Below, piece by piece: positions 1 to 13,068 of a DNA stretch of 64,000 nucleotides. Positions within the stretch are counted from its first letter, which is position 1; every line of letters begins with the position of its first letter. The DNA comes from Liolophura sinensis (Eukaryota > Mollusca > Polyplacophora > Chitonida > Chitonidae), in assembly GCF_032854445.1 (NCBI RefSeq), contig NC_088303.1, positions 30,919,265 to 30,983,264 of the forward strand, given 5' to 3'. Under the pieces are notes generated by a model, which made no database searches, had not been told where the DNA came from, and worked only from the letters and a program-made list of their open reading frames with translations. Position numbers and translations under genes: made by a program.

Positions 1-112
1 ATGAGCTGGACTTGGACTCACAGTGACCGCATTGGTGAGAGACTCCTGGGTCATTACGCTGTGCCAGCGCGCTAATCAACAGGGCCGCGGAGATCCCTCC
101 ACCATTAGACGA
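1..112 (-). mobile_element. SINE-B, tRNA-like head part, cut by window edge
   Basis: Read on the minus strand this begins with a tRNA-like head (GGCCCTGTTGATTAGCGCGC), then the segment ending CCAAGTCCAGCTCAT. The same head is seen intact at 57375-57495 and the same following segment at 48163-48260. The remainder of the copy would lie left of the window. tRNA-derived, Pol III-type SINE; the A-box is degenerate. The family name is local to this annotation. Confidence 0.75.
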
Positions 113-1680
113 TTACTCATGTACATGTCTATAAACAGAAATATTTCCAGGAAGACTGGATGTTTTAAGCTTTTCATCCTAATAGTGAAACCGATTAGTT
201 CAGCAGATGTTCACTCGCTCCCTTTGATGAGATGAGATGAGATTCGTAGCTCCAGTTAAAGTGCTACGTTCAGTCATTAAACAGAAAATCGCCCCAATCG
301 TTGGATTCAATCCGCACGACAGCACGACCTTATTTTGAATATTCATTTCAAAACCTTTATGCCCCCGCAGCTCAAACAAACATGTTTTACCTTTCATTGC
401 CTCATATTATTCGTAAAAATAACTTATCCCCCCCCCAAAAAAAGAAACAAAAGAACAATTTTGTCCGTATACTAAAAATTCCATGTATTTCGTCGCCCTA
501 ATTTTGAAAAGCATAAACTGTTAAAATCGTTGTTTTTCATTTTGGATACAGACTTACAGAATTTATTACCAGTAATAAATGAAGATTTCCCTGCCGCCCA
601 TTGGTTCATTTTTAGCCGGCATTGCGCTCTTATAATGGCACAAAATAACAGTTTCAAAGTAGAAGCTGATAAGGTAATTTATAGACCATAAATAACTGAA
701 CACAACAGATTGTCTTCGAAAACAAGACGGTACATTAAACTTATGAGGCAGAGATATGCAAATATATAATATATGTATTCCAGATTTGCAATAAATAAAA
801 CACAGCTTGTAAACTTCGCTGCGGAGTAATACAGATTCCAGGTGATTTATTTTAATTTATTAGCAATAATGCAACTAAGCATTGTCTTGATAAAGCCGAA
901 ATACGTCACACGGACATGTTCCCTGTTCCATATATACTGCTGTTTTGCATTCTAAGTAGAACGATAAAATCTTGTGTTTACAGTAAATGATAAAGCACAT
1001 CAGTGTGTTTGTGGAGCGTGATACATTGCCATTTAGAAGGTTCTGATTTATGATTATGAAGTATATTACCTCCAGTGTTCACCAGGCGTATTTTTTGATG
1101 CATTCCTTGTTGGTATTTGAGAATCATTTAACGTTTATGTTACAAAATCCTTTAATTTATTCTACACCAGGCAAGCAGCTGTTCAATAGCGCTATTACTG
1201 TGGATGTCATAAGAAGCAATATAATTTTCTTTTATTTATTAGCCTTTTGTACTGGAGTCAGCGAGATGCAATTAGCCTGGGTTGAGAATCACATTCTGAA
1301 GTACATACCCAAAATGAGAATCACAGCGCGGACGAGAAAGTCAGTGGAAAAAGATATGAGTAATACGCACTGGATTATTTACGGCAAAATCCCATCAAGT
1401 AAACTCGGCTCGGCTAAGGAATCAATTATAGGCTCGTAAATATCATATTTGGATTATAAGCGGCGTGGCCACTTAATGGTCCGAGGAGGGGGAACTTGAA
1501 GCCATCAGCTTATGTACACATAACCATAATTATCAGTGCAGTAGAGGAGAGCTCAACAACTCTGACCGCCAACCATTGCCCTGACAGGATTTTTGATATT
1601 GGGCATGCGGCAATTTAGATCGTTATTCTCTTGGTCACAATCGTTTTGTTAGCTCTTAATAGATGGATAGCCAGACTGGC
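113..1680. other. No gene recognised
   Basis: AT-rich sequence with a poly-C/poly-A tract near 429-448. The longest ATG-initiated open frame is 1050-1439 (+, 129 codons, starting MIMKYITSSV). It shows no domain or motif I recognise and its composition does not stand out from the background, so it is not called as a gene. Confidence 0.5.
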
Positions 1681-1806
1681 TCAACACTTCTCGGCTGTTT
1701 TCATAGCATTTCCCAGATCAGCGGAGAACTCTCTTAGCTGGTCTCTGAGACATCGATACACCCACCGGATCAATTTTTCAGGAGGTTCATCTTCTAAAGC
1801 TTTCAT
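1681..1806 (-). CDS. Possible coding exon or gene fragment, unrecognised
   Basis: On the minus strand a frame runs from ATG at 1806 to TGA at 1681, giving 41 residues. It stays open about 18 codons upstream of that ATG before a TAA. The peptide is rich in charged and helix-forming residues (MKALEDEPPEKL near the start, RDQLREFSADLGNAM near the end), unlike the hydrophobic junk typical of this AT-rich DNA. A short segment further upstream in another frame (RIDLEQWIPQCDFF) has a similar look, so this may be a decayed gene with a frameshift. No family is recognised, and a chance open frame is quite possible. Confidence 0.2.
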   Translation of the reverse strand: MKALEDEPPEKLIRWVYRCLRDQLREFSADLGNAMKTAEKC

Positions 1807-2288
1807 TATAACCCGCTGGTCACTCCCGGTATATGCCAATTTATCTTGCTTTGATTCGATTTACCGTTGGTCTTTCTCAAAAGAAATCACACTGAGGTAT
1901 CCACTGCTCCAAGTCTATACGTTGTGTCGCTCTGTGGATAATAACTGCAACTTTGGCCACGTATCTCCATGCTGTAAGTGGAGACAAAATATTCCATCAT
2001 TAAGCCTAACTAATGCTTTCACAATGTTGCTCTTGGACAGCACAAAAGATTTTCAAGATGTTATCACATGAATTCGATGTTGGTTAACTTATCGTTAATA
2101 TCGCCAATACCACTTTCTACAGCACAGAGCACATAGAGGTGTAACAGGATTGCGCAAACGTTCTCGCCCTGCGTTACATGTAATCCAGTTGCCACAAACA
2201 TATTTTAGATATCTGCTGTTTAACTTCGTTACATTATACTCTTCCCAGAGTCCTATACAGATTATAATCGGTAATACAGGTCATTATG
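1807..2288. other. No feature recognised
   Basis: The plus-strand open frame across 1631-2071 is largely antisense to the minus-strand candidate at 1681-1806 and has no recognisable content. Nothing else stands out. Confidence 0.4.
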
Positions 2289-2395
2289 CTCTGCCCGATT
2301 TCCTCCCACCATAACACTGGCCGCCGACGTATAAGTGCAATATTCTTCAGCACGGCGTAAAACTCCAATGAAGCAAATAAATCAAATCAATAAAG
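2289..2395 (+). mobile_element. SINE-B 3' fragment
   Basis: Contains the diagnostic SINE-B 3' half: TTTCCTCCCACCATAACACT, then the ATAAGTG..ATATTCTT..CACGGCGTAAAAC module and a degenerate AAATAAATC tail. It lacks the tRNA-like head, so it is 5' truncated. No clear target-site duplication was seen. Confidence 0.8.
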
Positions 2396-5040
2396 AGGTA
2401 AATATAAGTGCCACCGATACGTGATAATGTGACCAAAAGTTAAAATCACACAACGTCGCCTTGTTTAGCACGCAAATTGAAAGATTCCTCAGATAGTATT
2501 GGATTGTCAAGCAATCTGTAATCATATTCTGGTATCAACCGTGCCAGAGCATACATATGACGTCTTTACTCAATAATTGTTCAACACAGTTCACACATCC
2601 CTATGTTGATACATTTTTTCTTCTTCGCAATTGTCGAAAAATCCATGATTCTCTCATAATGCATGTGTTTTCCTGCCATGGTGAACATCAGGTTATGTCA
2701 ACATCATACACGAACGTGACTTTACCTGATTTAACTTATTATCGATATGTATAAATTTCATTACGATTTGCGTGCGTAAGAAATAAATGACATGTGGTTG
2801 GAATTTAGGAGGCAAATGCCTTTGGTTTGCCCAAGGCAAGGTGCTAAAATAATTTAGACTAAACTCTCTTCTGATTGGATATTTAAACGTATTGATGACT
2901 GTGTTGGACACAAAAAGGCATTCTACAAACTTTTGCAATGAAATTCTTCATCATGGAGTAAACCTATTTCTTTGATATCAAGACTCTTCAGTCCACTGCC
3001 AATCCATACTCTGGGTAAAACCTGAGTACTTCAGAGTTTGAAACTCCTAGCGGAAACCACAGAATCAGCAGGGAAATCACACCTACGTCTATGTATGTTA
3101 TTGATGAGGTGTGAATGCAAACTTTGCATGCGAGAACCTGCGGGGACCAGACGGTCCTGACACGTGGGAACGCCACCTTAAGGTGTACGGCAGACTGAGT
3201 CAGTCGTCCGATAGAGTCGCTCCACACCGAGAAACGACTTATCATTCTGCTGTCCTCGTCTTAAACTGGCCTAAGTGGTAAGTCGACATTGTTACCTTGA
3301 CTTTGTTAACTAGAAAACTTCTCAACAAGATTATGCAGGCTCGGTTATTCTTATTGGGAAAATTTCATTTATTTAAATAATATAATACCATGAATAGCTA
3401 ATTACTTAAACAAGTATTCGCTCAAATGAAAGGCGAGCCACATACGGCCAAGATGATGAAATTTAAAGCGTTTTAGTTATAGACAAGACTGAGTTAAGGA
3501 TATTTACGTAGTCTTCCTAGCGGCGTTTTATAGGAACTGTGAAAAGAAGCTTAAATGAATGAAAATGGTTATTCATGTTACCAGCTACAAATATCTCAGA
3601 CTGATCTCCTCTTTTTAATGTATGTTAGACGTGCGACAGCTAATCAGCGTTAACAAAAAGTGCACATGCGGATATCGTGTATACTATCAAAAGCAGCTAT
3701 TCAACCCTAGGCTACTTTGGTAATTTTGAAAGTGATTGTGCTCATTGCCGACTGATGCTACAAACAGTCTTCGGCCGAGACATAGTGGGCCAACAACGCC
3801 AACTTGCTTGGTGCCACAGCAACATGGGCGAAGTGGGTAGTCCGCCAATGGCTTGTACCTCATTTCATGACCATCTCTTGAAAAAGCTAATTTCACAACA
3901 GTGATTGCTTTTCTCGAACAGGAAGGATTTTACCTCAATGAGAACTTCAAAACTCTCTACCGGAATGCTGGTTTCTTTGTTGAGCCTATTTCGTTGCCTA
4001 AGCAAAAAACTACATCCCATCTATGATTGCTTCCTTTATTTTAAAAACTGCAGGTATGCAATACGGGAAGATTATGGCTTCTTGTAACGGACAGGAATGG
4101 GTGTCATTTTCAGCAGTTCATTACGCTAGCGTCAAATATGAATAAAAATCAGCTCAGTCAGGTTTTTAAATGGATTCCAATATGGACATTATGCTTATGT
4201 TTTCTTCATTGAAGTTCAATAATAGTGGTGAAATGCTGATAATCTTCACAACGAGAACTAGTGAGAAGTTGATGAAAGATGAAACCTTTGACATGGCTTA
4301 CCAACCGCTCAGCGTGGTTGACTTTGTAACGTCAGATGTTTCCAGTCTACATCTTTCTGTCATGAAGACTGTGTTGTATTCCTTTGTCAAGCTCTCAAAC
4401 AATACGAAAGTTCGTGTAAACATTTGTGATAATGGACTGGCCCAATGCTGCAAGAGAAATTTGTTTGTTGTGAAGAATGACTAAAATGACCTAAGCATAC
4501 AATATGTATAAAATGTTCATGAATCAAAAAACTGATGATTTTTACAATGCCAGACAAAACCTTATTTCAAGTTGCTTAGCATTTCGTGCCTTGTGAAACT
4601 ATGATAGCGGCCAATTTGTAAATGGGCTACCTCCGAGGGATCAAAACCCTATAATGTCCCAAATACATTTAATGGAATGGGGTCGAATACCCCAAAAAGT
4701 AAACAGCGAAGGTGGGCTATAACCTTTTATTGAAAATTGAGACAATATGATTAACCAGAAATCAGACATAGTATACATCATGGCCATCTATCTATACGTA
4801 ACCGTCCTCTGTTCACAGAGCTGTTATCTGATTTAAACAGGCAGAAAAGCTGAGGAATGATGGAGAAAATCTATTACAGGTTGTATTAAAACCCCAGTTT
4901 TCCGTAAAATGTTAATTTGTAAATACTACATCAGAGTAATCTTCTAGTTTTTCCTCCTTAACATTATCACATGTTTGTAATCTACATATTGTACTTTGTG
5001 GATTAACCAGTGACAAAATAGGAACTCCCGGATGTGAAAA
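2396..5040. other. No gene recognised; several unassigned open frames
   Basis: Open frames at 2988-3245 (-), 3677-3904 (+) with its mirror at 3687-3896 (-), and 4170-4484 (+, 104 codons, starting MDSNMDIMLM) have no motif I recognise. A GC-richer patch at about 3110-3245 differs from its surroundings and may be an old repeat of unknown type. No splice-bounded exon could be defended. Confidence 0.4.
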
Positions 5041-5063
5041 GCGTCGAATGTGGCGTTCGACGC
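5041..5063. repeat. Perfect short palindromic hairpin
   Basis: GCGTCGAA and TTCGACGC form a perfect 8-bp stem around the 7-base loop TGTGGCG. CpG-rich arms in an AT-rich setting make it stand out. It is too short for a microRNA precursor and no function is inferred. Confidence 0.5.
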
Positions 5064-6135
5064 AAACGCATTAAAAGAGTAAAAACTAACATTATTTTTG
5101 GTTATAAATGCTTTTAGACTGACAGACGTTAAATTGCTCGTTTAAAATTCATAAGCTATGGGCCAATTATGAAACTTTAGCCGCTAGGCTCGTTAAGCGC
5201 ACTTGTGTTCCCACGTAATGCACTAATGACATCGCTATACCAAATGTGCACACGAATTAGTAGCACCAGTATTAGTACTGCATTGATTGCTTAATTCTTC
5301 TCAACTGAACAATGTTGTTAGAAAGTCGCGATGATGAATGGAATGTCCGATTTCACGTACAGCCGGAACTCGCAGAGATGACCAAGGCAGCAGAAAAGGA
5401 CAAATGTCACAGAAGGTCTCGAGGTGAGAGTAACATCTGGATTGGATGGTCTACCACCATTAGCCTTTAGAACATACTGTGAGAGAAGGCAAAGAGTAAT
5501 GCGTGTGGAAAAGAAAAGTGATGGCTTCATGTAAACTTTAATCTACATAAAGGACCATATGCCTGATTACTCTGACATTTCCGGTGGTAAAGTTTGGGGA
5601 ATTTTCCATATGTTAGCTCGGTGGACAGGTTAAAAGCGTTTTCGGAATTTCATTTCGTGCAGTCGCGGTATTGACAATAGTGGGTTTGGGGGTAATATGC
5701 AACCGATTAGTAATTACCTTCAAACATCCAATATTTTCGAGTCTGTTTAAATTAGGAATTCGTATAATCGTTAACATGGGTCCGTTACTTTTGAATCATA
5801 ATAGGTCTGTAACGCTGGTCATTTTCGAACTGTATCAAATACCGCTTAAGCAGGGGCTAGGGGCCGTAAAGGCAGCCATGCTCATTACATCTGCATGATG
5901 TGTTTATGAACAGTTGCAATCAAAGCGCGACTGCGATACCTTGTTTAATTGTTATTTGTCCTGGACCTCATTCATGGACTATGAATTTGAACTTTGATAT
6001 GGAATTCATGCCTAGAATACCCACTGTCTGCTCGGCATCATTGAAAACTGATGACCGCTTCTCTCTTGTGTGTTTTTTTATTTGTATAATGTCTTACATA
6101 CCTATGTCTTTGGGAGCTAGTGTTAAATTGTCGAA

Positions 6136-6172
<37 letters not shown>

Positions 6173-6521
6173 AACGGGCATTGGAAAACTGATTGCAGTC
6201 AATCTTTGTAAGTTCCTCGAAAAACAGAACCTTTTAACAGCTGAAAATTATGTGTTTGGCATAATTTCTGTCCATGTGGTTTGCAGAGGGTGCTCTTGGT
6301 GAATAGCGAATGTAGCCATGAAGCATTAACTTTTGAGAAGATTGATCACTTGCTCCTTGACTGAGTATTCAACTTGCATAAAGCATGTGTGTTTCGTAAA
6401 GCCTTACAGCACGTTGAAGCTGTAAACATAAAAAAAACTACTGGTTGCTCAGACACATGAAGCTGCTTCCTCAATGCCTGATCAGGAACACCGTCATGTT
6501 GGTATCTATAGCTCTAAATAG
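5064..6521. other. No gene recognised; contains TA microsatellite
   Basis: Open frames at 5671-5898 (+) and 5900-6211 (+) are unrecognised; the second runs through the TA repeat near 6138-6170. No exon-like segment with consensus splice sites was found. Confidence 0.4.
6138..6170. repeat. (TA)n microsatellite
   Basis: Uninterrupted alternating TA of about 33 bases, directly visible. Likely length-polymorphic. Confidence 0.95.
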
Positions 6522-6902
6522 TCTACGTATAGCTCACCGCCCAGGATAGCACAGTTGGTAGAGCGCCCCCTTCGGGACCCGTAGATCCAGGATCAATCCT
6601 TGATCGAGTCACACTTAAGACTTTAAAAGAGGAAGTTGTAACTTCCTCGCTTGGCGTTCAGCATGACGGGGGATAGTGCAACGACTTGTTGACCCGTATC
6701 AGTATAATGGCTCGCTTACTTGCCTTCGGTAAGCCGTCTCAGTGAATCAGCACTAAATAAAAGAGCGGTGGAAATCCGTCCTGCAACAATGAGGCACATT
6801 ACACGTACATGCACCCTAATGATTCCTTCGTCGTCATATGACTGAAAAATTGTCGTCGTACGACGTTAAACCCCAAGCACTCACTCACTCTACGTGTAGC
6901 TC
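6522..6902 (+). mobile_element. SINE-A, full-length copy with target-site duplication
   Basis: The element body is 6536-6888. The tRNA-like head has an A-box TAGCACAGTTGG (6547-6558) and a degenerate B-box GGATCAATCC (6590-6599), spaced as in a tRNA. A body of about 250 bases follows, then the 3' module (ATATGACTGAAAAATT..ACGACGTTAAACCCC) and a CACTCACTCACTC tail. A 14-base direct repeat flanks it: TCTACGTATAGCTC (6522-6535) and TCTACGTGTAGCTC (6889-6902), 13 of 14 identical. This is the only complete SINE-A in the window and the reference for the other copies. Such elements are transcribed by Pol III and mobilised by a partner LINE. A functional tRNA is excluded because the head has no proper acceptor stem and runs straight into the SINE body. 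Confidence 0.9.
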
Positions 6903-8130
6903 TCTAAATTTCCTATCTGCTGTAGTGACCACAAACATGGAGAAACCGATGGCGTTTTTTTTTCATGTATATTTATTTCTATTTATTATATCTTCTTATG
7001 ATTTACATTGGTGCATGTGTTGGAGATCTTTGGGAAAAGTTAGTGTGCGTGCACATGCAAGGCGGTGGGACACTCATCAACAGACAATGGTTAAACAAAT
7101 GAACATGCTTAGAAATCGGGATCCTGAGATAGTGTTAGCATCCTTCTTCATGTTAGTGTTAGTCAAATACAACAGTTCCAATAAAAAAACTGACATTGGT
7201 GAAAATGTCAAATGGCAGTGTTCCACCCTTTATATGTGATCAGACACTGCTTGTGGCACTTTCTTGGCTGCATCGCTTTAGCTTGCATTGTCCTTCGTTC
7301 TTCCTGTATCCAGTTGGATCATCGAACACCTCGCAAACACGTCACGTGAGAGCAAAGCAAGTCTTTGTGACGGTGCCTTAGAACTATGTAAACCTAACAA
7401 CACACGGAGCAGATAATTGGAATCCAACCCATGACTCGTACCGCTGTTTAAATATCGTTTCTATCACACACACTTCAGTTGAACAGACGAAACTGTTGAT
7501 TCTCACTAAGAACAGCTTTCCATTCCCTTTGTCTATCCCTTGCGTGTGTCGTTCTAGCGTGTACGATCCTGAATGACTACAAGAATTCCACTGATGGTAG
7601 ATCAGAATACACGCCACTATAAAGCATGTCTCTGTTCCCAAGAACTCTTTCATACAAAAGCATGAGGCTTTAGAGACGTTGCGCACGGAGAAGAAATACT
7701 TATTAGCAGCACTTCTAAACCCAGATTTTGCTGAAAGTCAGGTTGAAGTCGAGGGTCTAGTGTTTCATGACCATGTGTAATTGTTCTTGGTCGTGGAGCA
7801 GTGAATAAAGTATTGCCCAATGCTGCTGGGAATATTGACACGAGGCTAATCCTCTATAATTACCAACTGTGCTTAGGTCGTGCCTCTGACTAGCGCCTAT
7901 ACAGATCAATAAGTATTGTCCTTCATATATCATGTCGAGCTTGCAGCCAGTAAGCACGCCTCGTTGGTGCTAATTACGAAAAATCTATAGTGGCTAGCGT
8001 ATACTAAGTTATACTTTATGGACGGTAGAGCGACTCTTACCAGGAGTAAACAGGTAAAAAAACTAGCGTGCTTTGCATTTATCTTTTACATCAAAAACCC
8101 TGTTTCTCTGAATCAGCGCATGAGGTTTGC
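6903..8130. other. No gene recognised
   Basis: The open frame 6838-7239 (+) starts inside the SINE-A tail and is not credible. The minus-strand frames 7384-7686, 7650-7841 and 7757-7957 overlap one another and show no motif. Confidence 0.4.
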
Positions 8131-8171
8131 GTGAGTTCGATAAGGGACGTGCAAAGTTCCCTCAAACTCAC
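8131..8171. repeat. Imperfect hairpin
   Basis: GTGAGTTCGATAAGGGAC pairs with GTTCCCTCAAACTCAC around a 7-base spacer, with a two-base bulge. Pairing does not extend into the flanks, so the stem is too short for a typical animal pre-miRNA. Confidence 0.4.
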
Positions 8172-10342
8172 AACGCCGAGTTAACAGCACGATTATTGGA
8201 GCCGTGAAGGACGCGCACATTCGGAATGCATGAGAGGAGATCGTGAACCAATGTGAAATGGATTAATTACCCTGGGTGATAGAAAAGACTTTAGACAACG
8301 CCTCTTTCCCATTTCCCGGATTAGTCGTCCATGGCAAATAACATCGGACTTGGATTCCAGTATTTAGAGAGAAAAAATGTTCGCTGTTAGTGCAGTGCTG
8401 CTGGTAATGGCGCCTTTCCCATTCATGATCACGCCCCAGACAGAGGCCCTGAAATGGAGATTCCCTTAACGGGGTCTGACTAAATTAAACCTCTCAATAA
8501 AAGAACGTAAGTCAATAAGCTAATATTTGCTACAGTGAGACGAAAAGAGGTCAGAGATCGTACCGTGCAAATGCTGCTTTAATGGACGATAGTTTCTGTT
8601 AAGGGGATAAAATTTTGCCCACAGTACTGAAAATTTACAACAAAAACACCAAATGTTCTATGATATTATGGTACTACTAGTAATACTCATCTGCAACCCT
8701 TTAAAATGGAATGAGTGGCAAATTGCAAGTTAATACTTACACAGTTGCACAGATTTCGGGCTTATTCCAGAAGATCAAATACGTCTGAGTCGCCCACGAG
8801 AGAACATCTGCAGATGTATAAATCTTTGCAATGTTTCATTATTTTATTTGGTGGCGAAATGTTCTTGATTCCTTGCGTCTTTCCATCATCATTGAAAAAT
8901 GTTTACTGGTAATCTTGGCATGAATTTGCCTTAATTTATACTTTATGTACTTTCTTATTTTTTTTTAGGAATGTCTGTTTTGACGCCTAGACCAACAAGA
9001 CATGGAATAATTTTATCATCGTCTTTCATTCTCATCTGACAGAGCATGAACGTCTCTGGACATTAGTAACCTCCCCCTTCCCCTAATTGAGCTGTTAGCT
9101 TTCATCGTTCTCTGGGCCATCTACATGTACTTCTCGTAAAGTGGAAGCATAGGACATGGTTAAATCGATCTTTTTCAGATGATGACAATTTGTCAAACTG
9201 TTCTCTGCCAGCTAGATTAACCATTGCTTTTGTCTCTAAATTAATGTTCACATAATTATCCTCTAAATAATGTTTAAATTTCGTTGCCAGCTTTTTCGTA
9301 TCATTTGAGACATTTTGTAGGCTACCGTCTGGGTTTTACCTTTATAACTTCTTTTTTCTGCGTGTTAAAACTGCTGATATAAGTTCTGCAAGATTTCTCC
9401 AATATTCAAAGTAAAGAAGGAACATTTTTGACCATTAGCAGTTGTCCACAGCGTTCGTTTTGCCAGCTGATACAATCATAATATCTTTGCAAGGATTTAT
9501 ACCTTTCAATTACTGAAGACCAGTGTTGTTAAAAGAATAATGTCCATCGTATAAAGGCAATTTACACAGTTTTCAGACGGAACTCAATGTCGTCTCTATG
9601 GGTTGAACCACTCCACGGATGTCATATCCTACGACTGTGTGTCACATGGGCTTTGTTCTGGCTAGGCATATATTCTGGCCATATGTGATGTTGTACCACG
9701 ATGCTGTTTATAGTACGTATTTGAAACAATCTTGGAAAACTGACACTGCTGCCTCATTTCAGCATGACGCCTCAGCCAGATACACAAACACCCACATGAT
9801 GTCTTTTACGGTGTACATATATATGTATATTAGACATTCCATCACGATTGTCTCTCCGCGTCATTTACAACATGCTGCTTCTGTCATTGTTCAAAAAATA
9901 GTATACTTGAATGAATGACAAATCAGTAGAGTGTAGATGTGCATGATGTTTTCATATTTTACGGAGTCTGTATTATTTGTATGATGATGTAAAGGAATTG
10001 GTAACCGGGCACAACGCATTGCCTTTATTGATTAAAACGTGTGTCTATTCATACATCGTGATGGTGATAACAGAATTTATTATTCTGATGAATTGTATCC
10101 AAAAGTACATATAAGTATAAAGAGAAAATCAATGCCAACCTTGAGTTAAAAGTGTATACATTTAAGTAACTTCAGTAGAAATGGACCTCTGTTTATTAGT
10201 TGGTATATGACTATACGTAAAAGACTTAGCACGGACACCTGTCACCTATTTACCACACCTCATATGTCCGCACGTTTTCAGTGGGCGGCGGGTTCTGGGG
10301 ATAATGTCTTGCCCAGGATTTGGCTTTCTTGCCGCAAGTCAT
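8172..10342. other. No gene recognised
   Basis: AT-rich, with a T-run at about 8959-8968 ending in AG that resembles a splice acceptor but is followed by no convincing coding frame. Frames 8715-8912 (+) and 9619-9918 (+) are unrecognised. Confidence 0.4.
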
Positions 10343-10435
10343 AGCTGGGAAGGTTCGAGTTGTTAAAAACACGTGTCTATCAATAGCCCGGGTTCAATAC
10401 CAGCCTTGGGCAGGGGATTGGTGGATAAAAATTTA
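10343..10435 (+). mobile_element. Possible tRNA-derived SINE fragment
   Basis: GGGTTCAATACCAGCC resembles a Pol III B-box with its 3' flank and is followed by TTGGGCAGGGGATTGGTGGA. No A-box or SINE tail is attached, so this is a fragment of a repeat not otherwise seen complete here, or a chance match. Confidence 0.3.
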
Positions 10436-11703
10436 ATCATAATAATGAAGACTATTATGATTATATCTGGTGTTTGAGCCATTGTTTGTGATATGGCTCC
10501 CATTAGAAAATTAGACGCTAGAATTTGTTCCTTACCAATCATTTAACAAGGTGTATACCATGGTGTCAAATGGTATGCTCAAAGCTACAACCCATGGGCT
10601 GATGAAAACAGTAACAGAAAGTGTTTCTATCATATAACCTAAAACATTGTTCCTTAACATTGGGCATAAGGACATTTTTTTCCTAGTGTTTTTTCAGTAT
10701 ATTTTATTAAGGGAATGTATGCTGTGAGTTGGCTTACTGTAATTGAAAGTTGAATTTTTGTCAGTAGGTCTGGAGCAGTGCTGTATTTATATTTTGTATC
10801 CCTATACTGGGCTTCGCACGTAACATGGAGTGTATGTGTTGAGGGCAGGGGGGATGGGGGGTGCAGGGGGATTAGGTTTAGAGAGTAGGGCTTCGTTGTT
10901 TTCGCCATCAAGTCATTAGAGCGCAGCTCAGCTATTATAGCACGATTAGACAGTCCAGTGCAATGAGATATAATGTATAGACTGAGGTAACCTTGTAGCA
11001 ATATGGCTTCTCCCTATCTTGTTGCGCAAAGTTCAAGGTTAATGAAAACGAAATGTTACGCAAACAAATAACTCTAAAACAGAATCAAAAAAATAACAGA
11101 AAACACAACGCGCAAAGAGTAACCTGCACACAAATTTAACAAGACCGCTTTTAGCATGAGATAAGTAAAATGGCCGTCACGATGGAGGGTGGGAGATGTC
11201 TTCCCTTTAGAGAAATATCAAGTGAACAGTAGCTGTAAAAGGTACGCACAAAAGCCGCAGTTTGGACAATACGTATAAATGTAACACATAAGCATGCGGT
11301 TCCAGTGAGTCTGGTGAGAAATATCGCCAGCAGAAGCAGGTGTTGATACCCATTAGACCCAGCCAGACTCGGATTTCTATGGGGTCACTACACAGACATG
11401 CAAACGTAGACAATTACATGGAGACCTATCGATTGACGGCTTCGTGGACTTAACACCTGGGGAAGAAGCCAAAGTAAACACAGATGCGGGAATCACTTGG
11501 GCAGAAAGCCCTTTCATCCACGACATAAACGTAAATCCAATCTGGTATTTTTATTATCATGTCCATATTTGACCGTCTGACTGTGAAGATAGCCAACACC
11601 AAATTACTCACTTATCAGTCGCCTGGCTGTCTACTGGCTTACCGGTCGAGAAAAGAAGAAAAACAATACAACGTCAAATTACTGGTTTATCCACACTTCT
11701 TGA
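10436..11703. other. No gene recognised; contains G-rich tract
   Basis: The minus-strand frame 10654-11001 (115 codons) spans the antisense of the G-rich tract and is proline/serine/threonine-rich by consequence. The frame at 11207-11413 (-) is unrecognised. Confidence 0.4.
10843..10870 (+). other. Potential G-quadruplex
   Basis: Four runs of three or more G separated by 2 to 4 bases (GGG CA GGGGGG AT GGGGGG TGCA GGGGG) satisfy the usual G3+N1-7 pattern on the plus strand. No adjacent gene start or other element gives it a context. Confidence 0.6.
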
Positions 11704-12126
11704 TAAACCAATGGGAAACTAATAAACGTCCTGTACCAGGGCGGTTCAAAACTGTGAACTCATTTGCTCTTTCCTTTATTACGTCACAGTTATCGGTGTA
11801 TGTGTACTCATAAAACATATATGAAATACATATCAGTGCAACGCCACAGAAGGAAACGATGCGTTCTACTGTGTTTTTTTACCGTCTGCGTAGCTCGTCC
11901 TCGAGTCTCCCATTCTATGTTAGGCACGAAAGGCTAATGGCGAACTACAGACGGTCCAAATGACAGCAGAGTGCAATGTTTTTCCTCTGTGACGTTGCAG
12001 TGTGTGTGTACTTCGTATATGTGTTATGAGCACACATATGCCGATAAAAAGAAAGAGCAAATGAGTTCACAGCTTTAGACCGTCTTAATAAAGGCGGGAA
12101 GGAGTTTTACGAGTTCCCCATTGTTA
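11704..12126. mobile_element. Foldback / MITE-like element with long inverted repeats
   Basis: Left arm about 11704-11897, loop about 11898-11940, right arm about 11941-12126. Within the arms a 22-base block is perfectly complementary (11752-11773 with 12051-12072). A 33-base block matches at 28 of 33 (11791-11823 with 12014-12046), and weaker complementarity covers most of the remainder, down to ACCGTCTGCGTAGCTCG against CGAACTACAGACGGT at the loop. A 13-base indel separates the first two blocks. Weaker pairing may continue outward to about 11680 and 12146. There is no transposase; non-autonomous DNA transposons (MITEs, foldbacks) have this form. The exact ends and target duplication could not be fixed by eye. 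Confidence 0.75.
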
Positions 12127-13068
12127 CTGATCAGTCTCACACGCCAGTTAAGGCTTGAATGAAGAATAGTTGTGATGACACGTCCGTCATAATTTCACAG
12201 CTCCACCCTTGCCGTACTTCTGATCTCATTATGCTTAAAATTATGCTTAGCAAAGTTTGTGTTACAATTTACAACTTTTACCGTGAAAGATATTTCTGAG
12301 ACGCAACTGGTGATGGATTAGCCATGATGGCGTAAACATCACTGCATACAGCTCATTCCAGCCGTGACACGCATTGGACCGCATACCGTGTGGACAGCCA
12401 TCAATTTTGTCAGTGTTTCCGGACACAAAAGAACGCATGACATATCTAACCAGTTTGATGTGACCACAAGTAACAAGACAATCCATAGTTCATAGCAATA
12501 AATATTTCAAGCATGTTTCAAACGCCAGACACAATTAAACGTGGAAGACAGGGTTAGTGTCAGAACGTTCACTCTGAACTTACTTGAGACTGATTACTAA
12601 ACTGCGTGTATGAGCTCTAGACTACTTGGATAAGACTTATAAATATGTCGAAGTATGTAATAAAAGTGTTGTATTCTCAATATTGATACCATTTCATGGC
12701 TTTCTCTGTGACGTGAAGGAACATGCCGACCGAGTCTTCCTTAGGGCGAAATGCTACTGGGTACAGGACTTCCGTTTGATGGGTGTCAAAATAATTGCCT
12801 TAGCTCCGGTAAAATGCAGTGATTAAACTCTATGCCTCAGGCGATGGAAGCCAGCCTTGATACTTTGCATTCAGGAAAGAATACGGCAGTTTCTTATCTG
12901 GCAGACCGACATAACGAGGGTAAGAGTGCTATGTCGCCGTTACAGTCTTGCTTAGGGCATAATTCATCGCCATTTTTGTATTTGATATAGCGTGGGTATT
13001 TAGAAAAATGACAAGCATCGTTATATTAGTGGATGTGAGCTAACGTTTCCACCAAAATATCCCTACAG
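12127..13068. other. No gene recognised
   Basis: The plus frame 12626-12826 (66 codons) ends in a fairly protein-like stretch (DVKEHADRVFLRAKCYW) but has no recognised family and no clear splice signals. The frame 12262-12486 (-) is unrecognised. Confidence 0.35.
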